11,261 nt of DNA from Parcubacteria group bacterium GW2011_GWA2_45_30 (lineage in GTDB: Bacteria > Patescibacteriota > Minisyncoccia > Sungbacterales > HO2-52-23), in NCBI GenBank assembly GCA_001001625.1, contig LCKU01000031.1, forward strand, positions 1 to 11,261. Reading direction: 5' to 3'. Positions 1-5,760 of this stretch are shown in pieces. Below the pieces are notes generated by a model. That model saw only the letters and a program-made list of their open reading frames with translations, ran no database searches and was not told where the DNA came from. The position numbers and the translations under genes are program-made. Every line of letters begins with the position of its first letter. Within the stretch, counting starts at the first letter, position 1.

Positions 1-1
1 A

Positions 2-495
2 TCACTCACTTCAATTTATTGTCGGAACAGCTGGAAAGTCATCAATTTGCCTAAATTTTCAAGCCAGATGGCGAAGAAAATTTAGCGACAAATTGCTGAT
101 CCAGCATCAAGCTTGAAAACAAACATCTGTATTAAACAGATGTAAGCCACAGGCGATTTCACGGACGGATACAATGTCCGGTAAAAACCACCCTCGAGCT
201 TTGGTGCTGGATTACACTCCAACTGTTATTTCCCGCTTATTCAATCCGGCGTAAGCCGTTTGAGGATTAAAAAACGGCATTGGATTTATATAAACAGGTT
301 GGATTTTAAAGATACTATCCGCCCGGAAAATGCGAACAAAAACACCCACAGGAACCCCAATATATTTAGGGACTTCTGCGGATGTTCATGCAACTCAATT
401 GTTAACAAGTTGTCAGGTTAGGGGTTTTAATTTAACCCCGCCAACTCACAAGTACTATCAGTATATCCCCCAGTCAAAACGTGTCAAGTGAGTGA
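2..495. ncRNA. Candidate large structured RNA or leader, class unknown
   Basis: About 500 nt with no credible gene but many complementary segments. Seen: a 10-bp closing helix (2-11 with 486-495); a long hairpin of CAATTTG/CAAATTG (43-49/89-95), a 10-bp helix (51-60/76-85) and a GCC-AGAT-GGC tip; a 17-bp helix (99-115 with 195-212, one bulge) enclosing an 8-bp hairpin (123-130/136-143) and CGGAC/GTCCG (162-166/176-180); a 10-bp helix with one bulge (218-227/293-303) enclosing CGGC-GTAA-GCCG (247-258); ATCCGC/GCGGAT (317-322/378-383); and GGGGTT/AACCCC (421-426/434-439). Two U-G pairs in the 17-bp helix and the GUAA loop favour the plus strand. A promoter-like pair at 460-487 and a possible wobble near 355-370 favour the minus strand. 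I do not recognise tmRNA, RNase P, SRP, 6S or group I/II intron cores. Strand, ends and function are open. Confidence 0.4.
460..487 (-). promoter_or_regulatory. Putative minus-strand sigma70-like promoter
   Basis: On the minus strand TTGACA (487-482) is followed after 16 nt by TATACT (465-460). The first box is a perfect consensus and the second differs at one base. It lies just after the terminator of the 91-residue gene and would start a transcript near 453 that runs left through the structured segment and out of the window. It conflicts with a plus-strand RNA closed by the 2-11/486-495 helix, so only one of the two readings may be right. Confidence 0.45.
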
Positions 496-502
496 GCCTC
501 GC

Positions 503-532
503 AAAATTAAAATAAGCCGTCAGGCGACGGCT
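503..532 (-). terminator. Rho-independent terminator after the 91-aa gene
   Basis: A 7-bp stem AGCCGTC/GACGGCT (515-521/526-532) with a 4-nt loop is followed on the minus strand by the T-rich tract TATTTTAATTTT. It sits 25 nt past the stop codon of the 91-residue gene. On the plus strand no U tract follows, so it is directional. Confidence 0.7.
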
Positions 533-556
533 GTTAATACTTGGCTGCTTATAAAC

Positions 557-832
557 CTATAGCTTGAAAGAGGAAACCGAAACCTTATCCCAGCCCGTAA
601 CATCAGGAAACGCTTTTTTAACCGCTTCCGCATCCGCATCCGGAGCAGTGCCAAAAACCACCTCATACAGCGGCAGCGGATATCTCTTTTCCAGCGTTTC
701 AATTTTTTTCAATATCCTGGCAAGATGCCGCTTATCTAAAAGGTCCGACCCCAACCAAAATTTCAGCACCCGATTTTTCTTTTTATCAATTACCAACAAA
801 AACATCTTTGCAGCTTTCTTTGCTTTTTTCAT
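557..832 (-). CDS. Small basic protein of unknown function (91 aa)
   Basis: No recognised family. The start at 832 (MKKAKKAAKMFLL) is chosen over an ATG 15 codons upstream because an AAGGAGA Shine-Dalgarno sequence lies 6 nt before it; this is the clearest ribosome binding site in the window. The protein has a lysine-rich N terminus, a short hydrophobic stretch (FLLVI, about residues 11-15) too short for a membrane helix, a basic helical middle (about residues 30-47) and a C-terminal part containing GTAPDADAEAVKKAFPDV. The alternation of hydrophobic strands and charged helices suggests a small soluble alpha/beta fold. It lies 86 nt downstream of the DUF885 gene but beyond that gene's terminator, so it is probably transcribed separately. 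It has its own terminator at 503-532. Confidence 0.7.
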   Translation of the reverse strand: MKKAKKAAKMFLLVIDKKKNRVLKFWLGSDLLDKRHLARILKKIETLEKRYPLPLYEVVFGTAPDADAEAVKKAFPDVTGWDKVSVSSFKL

Positions 833-885
833 AGCGATTCTCCTTAATGACGAAAGGTTCTGAAACCATATTAACATATGAATTT

Positions 886-915
886 AAAAAAAGAAAGCGC
901 AGGTGATGCGCCTTT
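886..915 (-). terminator. Terminator of the DUF885 gene
   Basis: On the minus strand a GCGCA/TGCGC stem (911-907/901-897), extendable by AAA/TTT across one bulged base, is followed by CTTTCTTTTTTT. It starts 4 nt past the stop codon of the 536-residue gene. Confidence 0.7.
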
Positions 916-918
916 AAC

Positions 919-2529
919 TTACTTTCTAAAATGCCTTTTTATAATAAGCGGCGGGGCAATGCTTCCGGCCTGTAAAAACTTATCGTGGAATTTGCGCAAA
1001 CTGAATTGGTTTCCAAGCCGCTCCTCCTCGCGTTTACGCAATGCCGAAATTATGTGCCACCCAAGCGCATATCCCATAGGAGTTGCCGGGGCCTGTGAAT
1101 ACCAATTCAAATCCGCTTCGGCCTGCGAACGTGGAAATGTCAATTCCCGCACCATAAAATCAGCTGCCTCGTCATACGACATCTGACCGCATTGGGTTTT
1201 GACGTCAATGATAATCCGCATGGTCCGCCAGAGCCGGTCTTTTAACATGATGAATTCATGTTCGGGCGAACCCAGGAATCCTTCATCATGCATCATCTGT
1301 TCACAATAAAGCGCCCAACCCTCGAACATTACTGATGAAGAGTTGGTAAGACGCGCCAGCGTATGCGCCGCCGGATAGAAATTCGCGAGCGCAAACTGCA
1401 AATGATGTCCGGGATATGCTTCATGCGCCGAAGTATTTTCCAGACCTCTCCAATTATGTTCCCGCAATTCGTCATCATCCTTGGGCGGAGTTACGTAATA
1501 ATAACCAATCTGATTCGGATCATTTGGCGGTGGATTTAGATATGCAGCAAACGGAATCTGGTTACGCATGAAAACAGGCGTCTCCTCTACCTCTATCTTT
1601 TCTTTGGGAGGAAACGTAATCAGACCTTTGGCTTGGACAAAATTCCGGGCCCTTTGTACCGCATTTTGATATGCAGGAATAAGTTCGGGCACAGAGGGAT
1701 GATACTCCTGAATCATACGCGCGGCCTCATCAATACTTTTTCCCTGCGAGATTTTTTCGGTTAAAGCAAGAAGTTCTTTCTTGGTTTCCATGAACAACTG
1801 CGCACCCAGCGCCAACAGCTGCCACGCATCCATTGGCAAAAAATGCTCGTGGCGCAATAACAAATTAAAGTGTTCCTCGCCAACGGCATATGAATCTCGG
1901 GCTTGCGCCAGAACTCTGTGTTCCAAAAAATGCCGGAAATACCTGACTGCGGATTTGGCCTGCTCCACGGCGCGCAAAAAACGTTCCTCATCTTTGATTC
2001 CTTCCTTAACGCACGGCATTTCTGCCAGTGAATCTAAAAAACCGATCCCTTCTCCAAGCTCGCTAATTGCCATTTTCACCCAAAGCCGCGGCGGATGCGC
2101 TTCGCGAATATGAAATTCCTCAATCCCCTGCATCATAAAATATGAAACGCCTTCCAACCGCTGTAAAATAAATCCGGCCGGATCGGAATTGGGATACTTC
2201 GTAAGATAATAAATGGCGTTAAACGGAAGATATAAATCAGGTCGTTCAATGCGGTAGTCCCCCCGTACGAATTCAGCGACCTTCACTATACACATCCCGC
2301 GCATCAATTCCTTATCAATCTTCTCATCCTGGGTAAGTTTTTTAGGAGAGAATTTTGAAAGCGCAACAAGCGAGTCCCTATAAAATGCCTGTTCCTCCGC
2401 GTACCTGCCGTCAGAATAGTCATCCCACTCGGCTTCGTGTCCGCCGACCCCATAGGCGATTGCCTCGCTCGGGTTAAACTTAAAGTATTTAGCGAAAAAA
2501 TCATCACCGAAACGCTGGAAATCCTGCAT
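919..2529 (-). CDS. DUF885-family putative metallopeptidase (536 aa)
   Basis: A DUF885 (PF05960) protein, a family of full-length zinc-peptidase-like proteins of poorly known substrate. The C-terminal half carries the family signature: HEAYPGHH at residues 369-376 (an HExxPGHH zinc motif), then FEGWALYCEQ at 402-411, where E403 is the likely third metal ligand, and PMGYALGWHII at about 484-494. The N-terminal half is helical, rich in aromatic and acidic residues. There is no signal peptide, so it is probably cytoplasmic, unlike many DUF885 proteins of larger bacteria that are secreted. Length is normal to slightly short for the family. The ATG at 2529 has a GAAAGGAA ribosome binding site about 7 nt upstream. 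It has its own terminator at 886-915 and an upstream terminator at 2591-2620, so it looks monocistronic. The family is confident; peptidase activity is inferred. Confidence 0.9.
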   Translation of the reverse strand: MQDFQRFGDDFFAKYFKFNPSEAIAYGVGGHEAEWDDYSDGRYAEEQAFYRDSLVALSKFSPKKLTQDEKIDKELMRGMCIVKVAEFVRGDYRIERPDLYLPFNAIYYLTKYPNSDPAGFILQRLEGVSYFMMQGIEEFHIREAHPPRLWVKMAISELGEGIGFLDSLAEMPCVKEGIKDEERFLRAVEQAKSAVRYFRHFLEHRVLAQARDSYAVGEEHFNLLLRHEHFLPMDAWQLLALGAQLFMETKKELLALTEKISQGKSIDEAARMIQEYHPSVPELIPAYQNAVQRARNFVQAKGLITFPPKEKIEVEETPVFMRNQIPFAAYLNPPPNDPNQIGYYYVTPPKDDDELREHNWRGLENTSAHEAYPGHHLQFALANFYPAAHTLARLTNSSSVMFEGWALYCEQMMHDEGFLGSPEHEFIMLKDRLWRTMRIIIDVKTQCGQMSYDEAADFMVRELTFPRSQAEADLNWYSQAPATPMGYALGWHIISALRKREEERLGNQFSLRKFHDKFLQAGSIAPPLIIKRHFRK

Positions 2530-2590
2530 ACATATTTTCCTTTCAAAAAAACTATTAACTCCACGGTATCACATAGATAAAATAAATAGC

Positions 2591-2620
2591 AAATATAAAA
2601 ATACCGCACGGTTGGCGGTA
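2591..2620 (-). terminator. Terminator of the small HEALH gene
   Basis: A 6-bp stem TACCGC/GCGGTA (2602-2607/2615-2620) with a 7-nt loop, followed on the minus strand by the T-rich tract TTTTTATATTT. It lies about 40 nt past the stop of the 142-residue gene and 60 nt before the DUF885 start. Confidence 0.6.
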
Positions 2621-2660
2621 GATACTATTTATAACTGCATTTGAGGTTATACCCGACGGA

Positions 2661-3089
2661 TTACTTTTGATAACAATCCTTATGAGCCAAGGTGATCTGG
2701 CGCGGATTACACTTAACGCAGTGCCCAGGGATGAATCGCTTTAAATATTTTTTCTGTTTATCGTTAAAATGCTTCCATAAAAAAAATTCCAGGCGATCAA
2801 TTTTATCATGCCAGGCGAATGGAAATAAAATATGTAATGCTTCATGAATTAAATTCTGTTGCCCGGGCCAATCTGGCAATTCATGAATAACATATATTTC
2901 CTTATGATTCAGACACATAAATCCAGCCAGTTCTTTTCTTGGATTATCCGGATCACGTATGATTTTAACCCTGTAAACCTTTATTTTACGGTTCTTGAGT
3001 GCCTGAACTATTCTCCGAAACAAGCTATCAGTTTTTCGATCGCCGGATAACGGAATTTTACCTATTCTTTCCTGCTTTTTTCGGCACAT
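2661..3089 (-). CDS. Small HExxH zinc-peptidase-like protein (142 aa)
   Basis: Family not recognised. The sequence shows HEALH at residues 82-86 in the context LIHEALHILFPF, the form of an HExxH zinc site on a helix, with E101 (IDRLEFFLW) 15 residues after the second histidine as a possible third ligand of gluzincin type. The N terminus is strongly basic and the middle has beta-strand-like stretches (KIKVYRVKI, KEIYVIHEL), as in small one-domain peptidases. The C terminus has a second possible metal site, GHCVKC (C124, C127) plus H136 and C139. There is no signal peptide or membrane helix. The ATG at 3089 follows a GAGAGGGG ribosome binding site by 8 nt. It is divergent from the plus-strand gene at 3256. 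Function is unknown; a housekeeping, toxin-antitoxin or mobile-element peptidase are all possible. Confidence 0.75.
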   Translation of the reverse strand: MCRKKQERIGKIPLSGDRKTDSLFRRIVQALKNRKIKVYRVKIIRDPDNPRKELAGFMCLNHKEIYVIHELPDWPGQQNLIHEALHILFPFAWHDKIDRLEFFLWKHFNDKQKKYLKRFIPGHCVKCNPRQITLAHKDCYQK

Positions 3090-3192
3090 AACAGATACCC
3101 CTCTCTACGCGTATATGCCGTAATTTTCAATTTACTAATGCAAGAGTAACACAGATTCATCCCCGAATCAACGGTGTGCTGCATGCATATGC

Positions 3193-3219
3193 TTGACAAA
3201 ATTTTATGCTGGGTATAAT
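3193..3219 (+). promoter_or_regulatory. Promoter of the 143-aa unknown gene
   Basis: TTGACA (3193-3198) and TATAAT (3214-3219) are both perfect consensus boxes but 15 nt apart; taking TAATAT (3216-3221) instead gives the ideal 17 nt. The predicted start near 3226 leaves a leader of about 30 nt before the ATG at 3256. Confidence 0.7.
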
Positions 3220-3255
3220 ATATATTTCATTGCCTAATGCTGACTGGAAAATATA

Positions 3256-3687
3256 ATGACGGGAGATAGACTAAACGTAATAGCACCCCGAATGGTTTTA
3301 GAACAAATTTGCGATCAGGTTGTGACGGAACTTGAACGTAAATTTTATCCGGAATCCGATTTAAAATCAAAGGAAATGTCCCGAGGATATTTCAAAATGG
3401 CAGTGCTATATCCATTGGCGCAATCGGCTGTACTAGGGATTATTCATCAACTCCTCCAGAAAAATACAAGGATGGTAGTTCTTTCGGAAGTTCTTTCAAA
3501 AAATGAAAAAATCAAAAATGGTGATTCTTTTCTAAAAAAATTGTCAGCGACCCTAAGAACAAACGAAAAAGACACCGCAAGCATCTTTAAGATAGCGGTG
3601 GACGTACTCTTGATGAGCGACGTTTTTAAAAAACCGCGCAAGTTCATAGCGGGTGAAAAAGAAATCACAGTTATACTTTTAAAATAG
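3256..3687 (+). CDS. Hypothetical protein, unknown function (143 aa)
   Basis: No family recognised. A charged, largely helical protein with hydrophobic stretches at about residues 49-67 (MAVLYPLAQSAVLGIIHQL) and 110-121 (IFKIAVDVLLMS), both more like amphipathic core helices than membrane segments. The region between them is rich in K, N and S. There are no cysteine clusters, signal peptide or catalytic motif that I can see. The start at 3256 fits the promoter at 3193-3219 but has only a weak GGAAA ribosome binding site; M13 (3292) is an alternative without a better one. It has its own promoter and a strong terminator overlapping its stop codon, so it is a single-gene unit, convergent with the transporter-hydrolase gene. 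Confidence 0.7.
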   Translation: MTGDRLNVIAPRMVLEQICDQVVTELERKFYPESDLKSKEMSRGYFKMAVLYPLAQSAVLGIIHQLLQKNTRMVVLSEVLSKNEKIKNGDSFLKKLSATLRTNEKDTASIFKIAVDVLLMSDVFKKPRKFIAGEKEITVILLK

Positions 3688-3710
3688 CGCAAGAGATTGC
3701 GCTTTTTTTT
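3686..3710 (+). terminator. Terminator overlapping the stop of the 143-aa gene
   Basis: A 7-bp stem AGCGCAA/TTGCGCT (3686-3692/3697-3703) with loop GAGA and a run of 8 T (3703-3710). The first two bases of the stem belong to the TAG stop codon. Confidence 0.85.
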
Positions 3711-3728
3711 AATTGGCGAGAATGAATA

Positions 3729-3764
3729 TTAACAATTCCCTCACGATCGTGATATACTTGTTAA
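3729..3764. repeat. 36-bp two-tier palindrome between convergent genes
   Basis: TTAACAA (3729-3735) pairs with TTGTTAA (3758-3764), and the perfect 12-bp palindrome TCACGATCGTGA (3741-3752) has exactly the same centre (3746.5). The 5-nt segments between the tiers are not complementary. There is no T tract beside it, so it is not a plain terminator for the gene ending at 3783. It looks more like a protein-binding dyad. Confidence 0.5.
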
Positions 3765-3782
3765 CAACCACTTTTGGTCTGT

Positions 3783-5609
3783 TTATTTTCCGTCCGGTAT
3801 CAGTATTTTAACTTCGTCCCAATAATCTGGAACGTTTTGTTTCTCACGCATCCAATACCACCACTCACTCCCCCAGAGATAATATTCACCGAAACCGGTT
3901 TCGCGAGCATAGCGGATGGTATCGCGAAAATAATCTGGCGAAAAAAGCCGTATCTGTTCCCCCAAGGGCAGAAGCGGAAGTTCAACATTTCCCCAGGGCT
4001 CGGCTTGAAGTTCAACAACTATAAACTGTTTATCATAATCGCCGATTAACCAACGAATAATTTTTTCTTTGAAACGGAAATAACTTGGTGAAATAGGATA
4101 TTCAACCGGACCGAGAATTGAGCCGATAAAACGTGGATATGCGCGACGATACATGGTTGTTCCGAATACATCCCCTGCTTCGGCGGAACGATACCAATCA
4201 CCGAATTCACCTCCGTCCGTAACCAAAATCGGCCGTGCAAGATCAACGGATTTAACCAATTCGATTTCTTTTTCTAAAAATCCGCCCTCGCGTTCCGGAC
4301 ACTCCCCAAACCGCAGATACGGCTCATTTTCCACCTGCCACATTTTAATTGCGGGGTTTTCTTTATACCGCTCCACCACCACCCGCATATATTCATGTAA
4401 TGCTAAGTTCTGAATTCTAAGTTCTAAGTTCTGTGCCCACCGAGGCACATGGCATTCCGGCCACCGCGGAACCCGCATACCGACAGCCAAAATAATTTCC
4501 GCCCCCGCCCCGCTCGCATGATTAATCATCCAATCCAAATCCGCAAAATCATATCTGCTCTTTTCTTTTTCAATTTCATCCCAATACGCCACAAGCCGTA
4601 TTTTTTTCGGTTTTAAATCGTTAAAAATCGCCTCAAAATTCTCCCGCCAATCAAGGCCTAAATCTCGGCTAAATTTATGAGAAAACGTGATTCCCCATTG
4701 AATTTCCCGGTTCTGATCAACCGGAATGCTTGATGCATATTCACCAAGTCCAATCCATAAAAGTCCGCCGATAATAGAAATAGTTGCCAAGGCCTTAAAC
4801 GCCAATATTTTTCCGCGGAACCGCTCCCCCAAGATGAGCCATCCGAGAAATACAATCGCGACGTATTTAAAGCCGTTGGCCGCATCCGCCAAGGCCGGAT
4901 GCGTCAGGGCAAACGGATAAAAATTCAAAATAACACCTCCGGCGGCAAACGCCCTATTCCCCCAGTAAAATAGCCAATCGCGTATGTTCCGCTCGCCGGC
5001 GGCTATAAAAATCCGTTGCCGCAGTTTTTGAAAGATCAGAAGCGTAACCGCAGTCGCAACAGCGCCGATTCTTGTCCAAAATATCCCTGCCACAAAAGAA
5101 CTTTGCGCGAATATGGGATTAAGCAATGCGTTTGAAATCCCGAAAAAAACTGCGGATAGGCCGGTTGTGATTAGTATGAGGATGCGTAATTTTGGTTCCT
5201 CGGCAATCAAAAATATAAAACCTCCGAAAACTAAAAACAAAAAACCTATATATTCCGTCAAGCCGAGATTATTGCTCAAAAATGCGGTTGAGGCAAAAAA
5301 TGTAGCAATCGGGGCAAGCGCTCCAATCAAGGGAAACGCGGTTGAGGCCTCGCCTCGTGAAATTGAGATGGTGAAAAAGAGCGCTCCCAAAAACCAGATC
5401 GCGCCGGTTGCCAATGAAAGTAAAAAAATATTCCAGGAAACCGAAATTGAACCAAATGGGATTAGAAACACCACGGCCAAAGAAGAAATCGCAGACCAAA
5501 ATGCATACACAAAGGGGTCTTTAATACTTCGCCCCAGAAGCATCTTATCGAAAATCGCCGAGAACGCAAGGACGGAATTTGAAATTATGGAAATCCAAAT
5601 CCAAGTCAT
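3783..5609 (-). CDS. EamA/DMT transporter fused to a glycoside-hydrolase-like domain (608 aa)
   Basis: Residues 1-290 hold about ten hydrophobic helices (about 3-19, 33-52, 58-84 counted as one, 90-111, 119-136, 142-165, 171-194, 216-237, 245-261, 269-287) in two five-helix halves, the pattern of EamA/DMT permeases. Residues 300-608 are a soluble TIM-barrel glycoside hydrolase of the GH5/GH39-like clan A type: an early strand WGITFS, the acid/base motif WQVENEP (E429) and a late IVVELQAEPWG strand, where E533 (or E537) is the likely nucleophile, then the aromatic YYLWGSEWWYW. With ten helices and the usual inside N terminus, the enzyme domain would face the cytoplasm. Residues 393-404 come from a heptad repeat in the DNA. 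The gene follows the GH1 gene on the same strand after 145 bp, suggesting joint glycoside uptake and cleavage. Substrate is unknown, and export of lipid-linked sugars is an alternative role. Confidence 0.85.
   Translation of the reverse strand: MTWIWISIISNSVLAFSAIFDKMLLGRSIKDPFVYAFWSAISSLAVVFLIPFGSISVSWNIFLLSLATGAIWFLGALFFTISISRGEASTAFPLIGALAPIATFFASTAFLSNNLGLTEYIGFLFLVFGGFIFLIAEEPKLRILILITTGLSAVFFGISNALLNPIFAQSSFVAGIFWTRIGAVATAVTLLIFQKLRQRIFIAAGERNIRDWLFYWGNRAFAAGGVILNFYPFALTHPALADAANGFKYVAIVFLGWLILGERFRGKILAFKALATISIIGGLLWIGLGEYASSIPVDQNREIQWGITFSHKFSRDLGLDWRENFEAIFNDLKPKKIRLVAYWDEIEKEKSRYDFADLDWMINHASGAGAEIILAVGMRVPRWPECHVPRWAQNLELRIQNLALHEYMRVVVERYKENPAIKMWQVENEPYLRFGECPEREGGFLEKEIELVKSVDLARPILVTDGGEFGDWYRSAEAGDVFGTTMYRRAYPRFIGSILGPVEYPISPSYFRFKEKIIRWLIGDYDKQFIVVELQAEPWGNVELPLLPLGEQIRLFSPDYFRDTIRYARETGFGEYYLWGSEWWYWMREKQNVPDYWDEVKILIPDGK
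4403..4432. repeat. In-frame heptad repeat inside the transporter-hydrolase gene
   Basis: Four 7-nt units in a row, CTAAGTT, CTGAATT, CTAAGTT, CTAAGTT, then CTG. They encode part of QNLELRIQNLAL (residues 393-404) in the hydrolase domain, between the PRWPECHVPRW segment and the helix HEYMRVVVERY, a place where a loop is expected. The reading frame stays open. Confidence 0.75.
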
Positions 5610-5615
5610 AATTCC

Positions 5616-5624
5616 ATACTACCA
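5616..5624 (-). promoter_or_regulatory. Possible extended -10 giving a leaderless transcript
   Basis: On the minus strand TGG-TAGTAT (5624-5616) has the TGn extension and a TAnnAT-like hexamer, exactly 6 nt before the ATG at 5609. No good -35 is visible. The GGTGG in the same place could instead act as a weak ribosome binding site for a message from the GH1 promoter. Confidence 0.3.
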
Positions 5625-5654
5625 CCAATCCGGCTTTATTTTTAGAGAACAGCC

Positions 5655-5692
5655 ATCTTATGCTTATCCGCGACCGCGGATAAACATAAGAT
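5655..5692. repeat. Long near-perfect inverted repeat in the GH1/transporter spacer
   Basis: ATCTTATG (5655-5662) pairs with CATAAGAT (5685-5692), and after one C/A mismatch TTATCCGCG (5664-5672) pairs with CGCGGATAA (5675-5683). That is 17 pairs around a 2-nt centre. There is no T tract on either side, so a factor-independent terminator is unlikely. Confidence 0.7.
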
Positions 5693-5705
5693 ACGAAAAA
5701 TGAAT

Positions 5706-5729
5706 TACCCCGATGCAAGCATCGGGGTA
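5706..5729. repeat. Perfect 11-bp-arm palindrome, AA centre
   Basis: TACCCCGATGC (5706-5716), AA, GCATCGGGGTA (5719-5729). It has the same build as the element at 5782-5801 (GC-AA-GC centre, followed by TATCA), so the two look like members of one palindromic repeat family. Confidence 0.75.
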
Positions 5730-5740
5730 TCAGATGGTAA

Positions 5741-5760
5741 TCCTTCGACTTCGCTCAGGA
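5741..5760. repeat. Short dispersed repeat, TCCTTCG...CTCAGGA family
   Basis: TCCTTCGACTTCGCTCAGGA matches the reverse complement of the segment at 10213-10231 (TCCTTCGCTGCGCTCAGGA) apart from a small internal change. The GH1 stop codon (5757-5755) lies within it. Confidence 0.6.

Noticed and set aside
2..495. Insertion sequence or MITE bounded by CACTCACTT inverted repeats
   Set aside because: There is no transposase, the inverted match stops after 10 bp, and the target duplication cannot be seen because the left flank is outside the window.
1..500. tmRNA, RNase P RNA or a group I/II intron
   Set aside because: No tRNA-like ends, no conserved RNase P core segments in the right order, and no convincing P7 or domain V sequence on either strand. 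Isolated matches (GGAAAGTC at 33, AAGATACTATCC at 308, GGCTTAC on the minus strand) lack their partners.
833..877. Upstream ATG for the 91-aa protein
   Set aside because: The internal ATG at 832 has an ideal AAGGAGA at the right distance; the upstream one has none and adds a non-matching N terminus.
5113..5703. 196-residue open frame on the plus strand
   Set aside because: Antisense to the membrane-helix part of the transporter gene; composition (K, N, P, E-rich) is what the reverse of hydrophobic codons gives.
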